NCBI GenBank assembly: GCA_031413115.1
Contig: JANOEH010000057.1
Coordinates: 1-18,024, forward strand
Source of the DNA: JANPEF01 sp031413115
Lineage (GTDB): Bacteria; Eisenbacteria; RBG-16-71-46; DASYSL01
Reading direction: 5' to 3'
Length of the DNA stretch: 18,024 nt
Part shown: in pieces, positions 14,369-18,024 of the stretch
How positions within the stretch are numbered: position 1 is the first letter of the stretch
Layout of the letters: each line of letters opens with the position of its first letter
The notes under the pieces: model-generated
The model's input: only the letters and a program-made list of their open reading frames with translations
What the model was told of the DNA's origin: nothing
Databases searched by the model: none
Made by a program: the position numbers and the translations under genes

Positions 14369-15313
14369 ATGGACGATTCGTCGACGCCCGCCGAGGGCCC
14401 GCTCTGGGATGAGATCACCCGCCTGCGCCGCGCCGGATGTCCGGCCGAGGCGATGGCGGCGCTCGAGGCGCAAGCCGCCGGCGATCCCGTGCTGGCAGCC
14501 CACGGGCAGACCCGAGCCCTCCGCGCGCTGCTCGCCGGCGACCTGGGCGACCTGCGGCTGGCCTCCGGCGCCATCCCGGAAGCGATCGCGCACTTCGAGC
14601 GAGCGGTCGTCGACGCACCGCGCTTCCCCGATCTTCACCATCGCCTCGGTGTCGCCCGCCTCAAGGCCCGCGACACGAAGGGGGCGCGCGGCGCCTTCGA
14701 GTCCGCGGTGCAACTCGCGCCGGGCTTCGCCGCGCCGCGGCTCGAGCTGGCGCTCCTCGAGGCGCGCGAAGGCCGCCTCGGCGAGAGCCTCGCGCTGCTC
14801 AAGCGGCTGGGCGAGGTGCGCACGCCCGCGGTGGGCGCCGAGTTCGAACGCGGCCTGGCGCGCCTTGCCGAGGCGGATTGGGAGGGCGGGGGGGAAGCCC
14901 TGCGCCGCGCCTTCGGGGTCGAGGGCGGCGGCGTCGACGAGCGCCTGCGCGAGATCGGTACGCGGCTCGCCGACGGGCGCTCGGGCGAGGCGCTGGCGCT
15001 GGCGCGCGTGCTCCTGTCGGCGCACCCACAGTTCCCCGACGCGCATCTTGCGCTGGCGCTGGTGCGCCGCGAACGTGGCGAGTGGGACGATTGTGCCGAG
15101 TCGTGCGGGCGCGCGCTCGAGCTCCATCCTCGCTACCACGAGGCCCGCGTCTACCTGTCCGAGGCGCTCCTGCGCCGCGGGCAGCGTGCCGAAGCCGAGG
15201 CGCAGCTCGACTTTGTTCTCGCCGCCGACCCGGCGCATCCGCTGGCCGCCGCGCTGGCCAAGACGTTGCGGCGCACGCCGCTGGCCGCGCCCGGACCGCC
15301 CGCCCCTCATTAG
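14369..15313 (+). CDS. Tetratricopeptide-repeat protein
   Basis: A 314-residue, helical, Ala/Leu/Arg/Glu-rich soluble protein without signal peptide or membrane segment. TPR-like units are visible at IPEAIAHFERAVVDAPRFPDLHHRLGVARLKARD and the following TKGARGAFESAVQLAPGF (about residues 70-120), and again at GEWDDCAESCGRALELHPRYHEARVYLSEALLRRG and RAEAEAQLDFVLAADPAHP (about 235-295). The middle is more diverged. TPRs bind other proteins, but no enzymatic domain accompanies them, so the function is unknown. It is divergent from the sixA operon and upstream of the cold-shock gene, which has its own promoter. The short tail is Pro/Ala-rich and the stop is TAG. Confidence 0.82.
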   Translation: MDDSSTPAEGPLWDEITRLRRAGCPAEAMAALEAQAAGDPVLAAHGQTRALRALLAGDLGDLRLASGAIPEAIAHFERAVVDAPRFPDLHHRLGVARLKARDTKGARGAFESAVQLAPGFAAPRLELALLEAREGRLGESLALLKRLGEVRTPAVGAEFERGLARLAEADWEGGGEALRRAFGVEGGGVDERLREIGTRLADGRSGEALALARVLLSAHPQFPDAHLALALVRRERGEWDDCAESCGRALELHPRYHEARVYLSEALLRRGQRAEAEAQLDFVLAADPAHPLAAALAKTLRRTPLAAPGPPAPH

Positions 15314-15326
15314 TATTGCGAATCTC

Positions 15327-15356
15327 TTGACCGCGAACCGGGGCGCTCGCTAGGCT
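15327..15356 (+). promoter_or_regulatory. Sigma70 promoter of the cold-shock gene
   Basis: TTGACC (15327-15332), 18 bases, TAGGCT (15351-15356). The -35 matches the consensus at 5 of 6 positions. It starts 13 bases after the TPR stop and predicts a leader of about 42 bases before ATG 15405. This is the clearest promoter in the window. Confidence 0.65.
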
Positions 15357-15389
15357 GCCCCTTGGTGGCCCGTGCCCGCACGCCGACAT

Positions 15390-15397
15390 GGAGGAGG
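15390..15397 (+). promoter_or_regulatory. Strong Shine-Dalgarno sequence of the cold-shock gene
   Basis: GGAGGAGG lies 7 bases before ATG 15405 and fixes it as the start, in preference to an in-frame alternative start at 15372. Confidence 0.8.
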
Positions 15398-15404
15398 CTG
15401 GTCC

Positions 15405-15605
15405 ATGCTCAGAGGCACGGTCAAATGGTTCAACGATGCCCGCGGTTACGGGTTCATCGCGCGCGAGAACGGGGAAGAGGTGTACGTGCATCACACCGTC
15501 ATCGAGGGGCCGGGGTATCGGACCCTTCATGAGGGCGAGCAGGTGGAGTACGAGGAACATCAGGGAGAGAAGGGACTCGAGGCCGCCCACGTCGTAAAGG
15601 TCTGA
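15405..15605 (+). CDS. Cold-shock domain protein (CspA family)
   Basis: A 66-residue, single-domain OB-fold protein that binds single-stranded RNA or DNA. MLRGTVKWFNDARGYGFIAREN contains RNP1 (GYGFI). RNP2 reads VYVHHTVI, where the common form is VFVHF/Y. The end, EGLEAAHVVKV-like (KGLEAAHVVKV), is typical of the family. The length matches CspA. The gene has its own near-consensus promoter, strong ribosome binding site and a downstream hairpin, so it is probably a highly expressed single-gene transcript, with some read-through into secA possible. Confidence 0.95.
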   Translation: MLRGTVKWFNDARGYGFIARENGEEVYVHHTVIEGPGYRTLHEGEQVEYEEHQGEKGLEAAHVVKV

Positions 15606-15629
15606 ATCACAGGGAGACACGGCGCCACC

Positions 15630-15664
15630 CGACCCGACGGATCCACATTCGTCGGGTCGCGCTT
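15630..15664 (+). terminator. Intrinsic terminator after the cold-shock gene
   Basis: CGACCCGACG (15630-15639) pairs perfectly with CGTCGGGTCG (15650-15659) around a 10-base loop, 25 bases after the stop. It is followed by CGCTTTA, a short T-run, so termination may be partial. Confidence 0.65.
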
Positions 15665-15694
15665 TAGTCCGCACTCGACAGATCGAAAGGGACC

Positions 15695-18024
<2,330 letters not shown>

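Overview
The window is very GC-rich bacterial chromosome, densely packed, with strong C/G bias at third codon positions. Most neighbouring genes are joined by ATGA or GTGA stop/start overlaps. SecA carries an extra segment in its first half of the kind I recall from Bacteroidota-type SecA. Together with the composition this suggests a high-GC member or relative of the FCB group (for example Gemmatimonadota or Candidatus Eisenbacteria). That placement is inference. I see no mobile element, CRISPR array, tRNA or rRNA. No stretch above 300 bases lacks a gene; the largest gaps are about 90-120 bases (1177-1270, 14250-14368, 15314-15404, 15606-15694).

Layout. (1) 1-1176: 3' part of a membrane-anchored protein with PEGA repeats, followed by a GC-rich hairpin. 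(2) 1271 to about 3790: ComEC/Rec2 DNA-uptake channel, whose frame has no stop where the protein should end. (3) 3792-9229: compact purine cluster purN, HAD hydrolase, purC, purH, guaA, making the last part of the pathway to IMP and then GMP. (4) 9240 to about 11360: a CTP-dependent lipid/polyprenol kinase-like membrane protein and a Ppx/GppA phosphatase with an HD domain, spaced 10 and 4 bases behind guaA, so probably in the same transcript. (5) Facing them on the minus strand, 14249 down to 11237: sixA, two tandem thymidylate-kinase-like genes and a CHAD gene. (6) 14369-15313: a TPR protein divergent from sixA, with a promoter that predicts a leaderless mRNA. (7) 15405-15605: cold-shock protein with a near-consensus promoter, strong ribosome binding site and terminator. 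(8) 15695 to the end: secA, cut by the window edge.

The most interesting part is the region around 9.8-14.3 kb. A Ppx/GppA polyphosphate/pppGpp phosphatase converges on an operon encoding a polyphosphate-binding CHAD protein, a SixA phosphohistidine phosphatase and two adjacent P-loop kinase paralogues. The second paralogue has Arg in place of the Walker A Lys. This looks like a phosphate-polymer or phospho-signalling module with an active/degenerate kinase pair. Two annotation puzzles also stand out: the ComEC frame runs without a stop through purN into the HAD gene, and the 3' ends of ppx and the CHAD gene overlap antisense by 425 bases although their conserved cores only just meet. Three plus one promoter-like sites share a TANNNT -10 box; three of them have an 18-base spacer.
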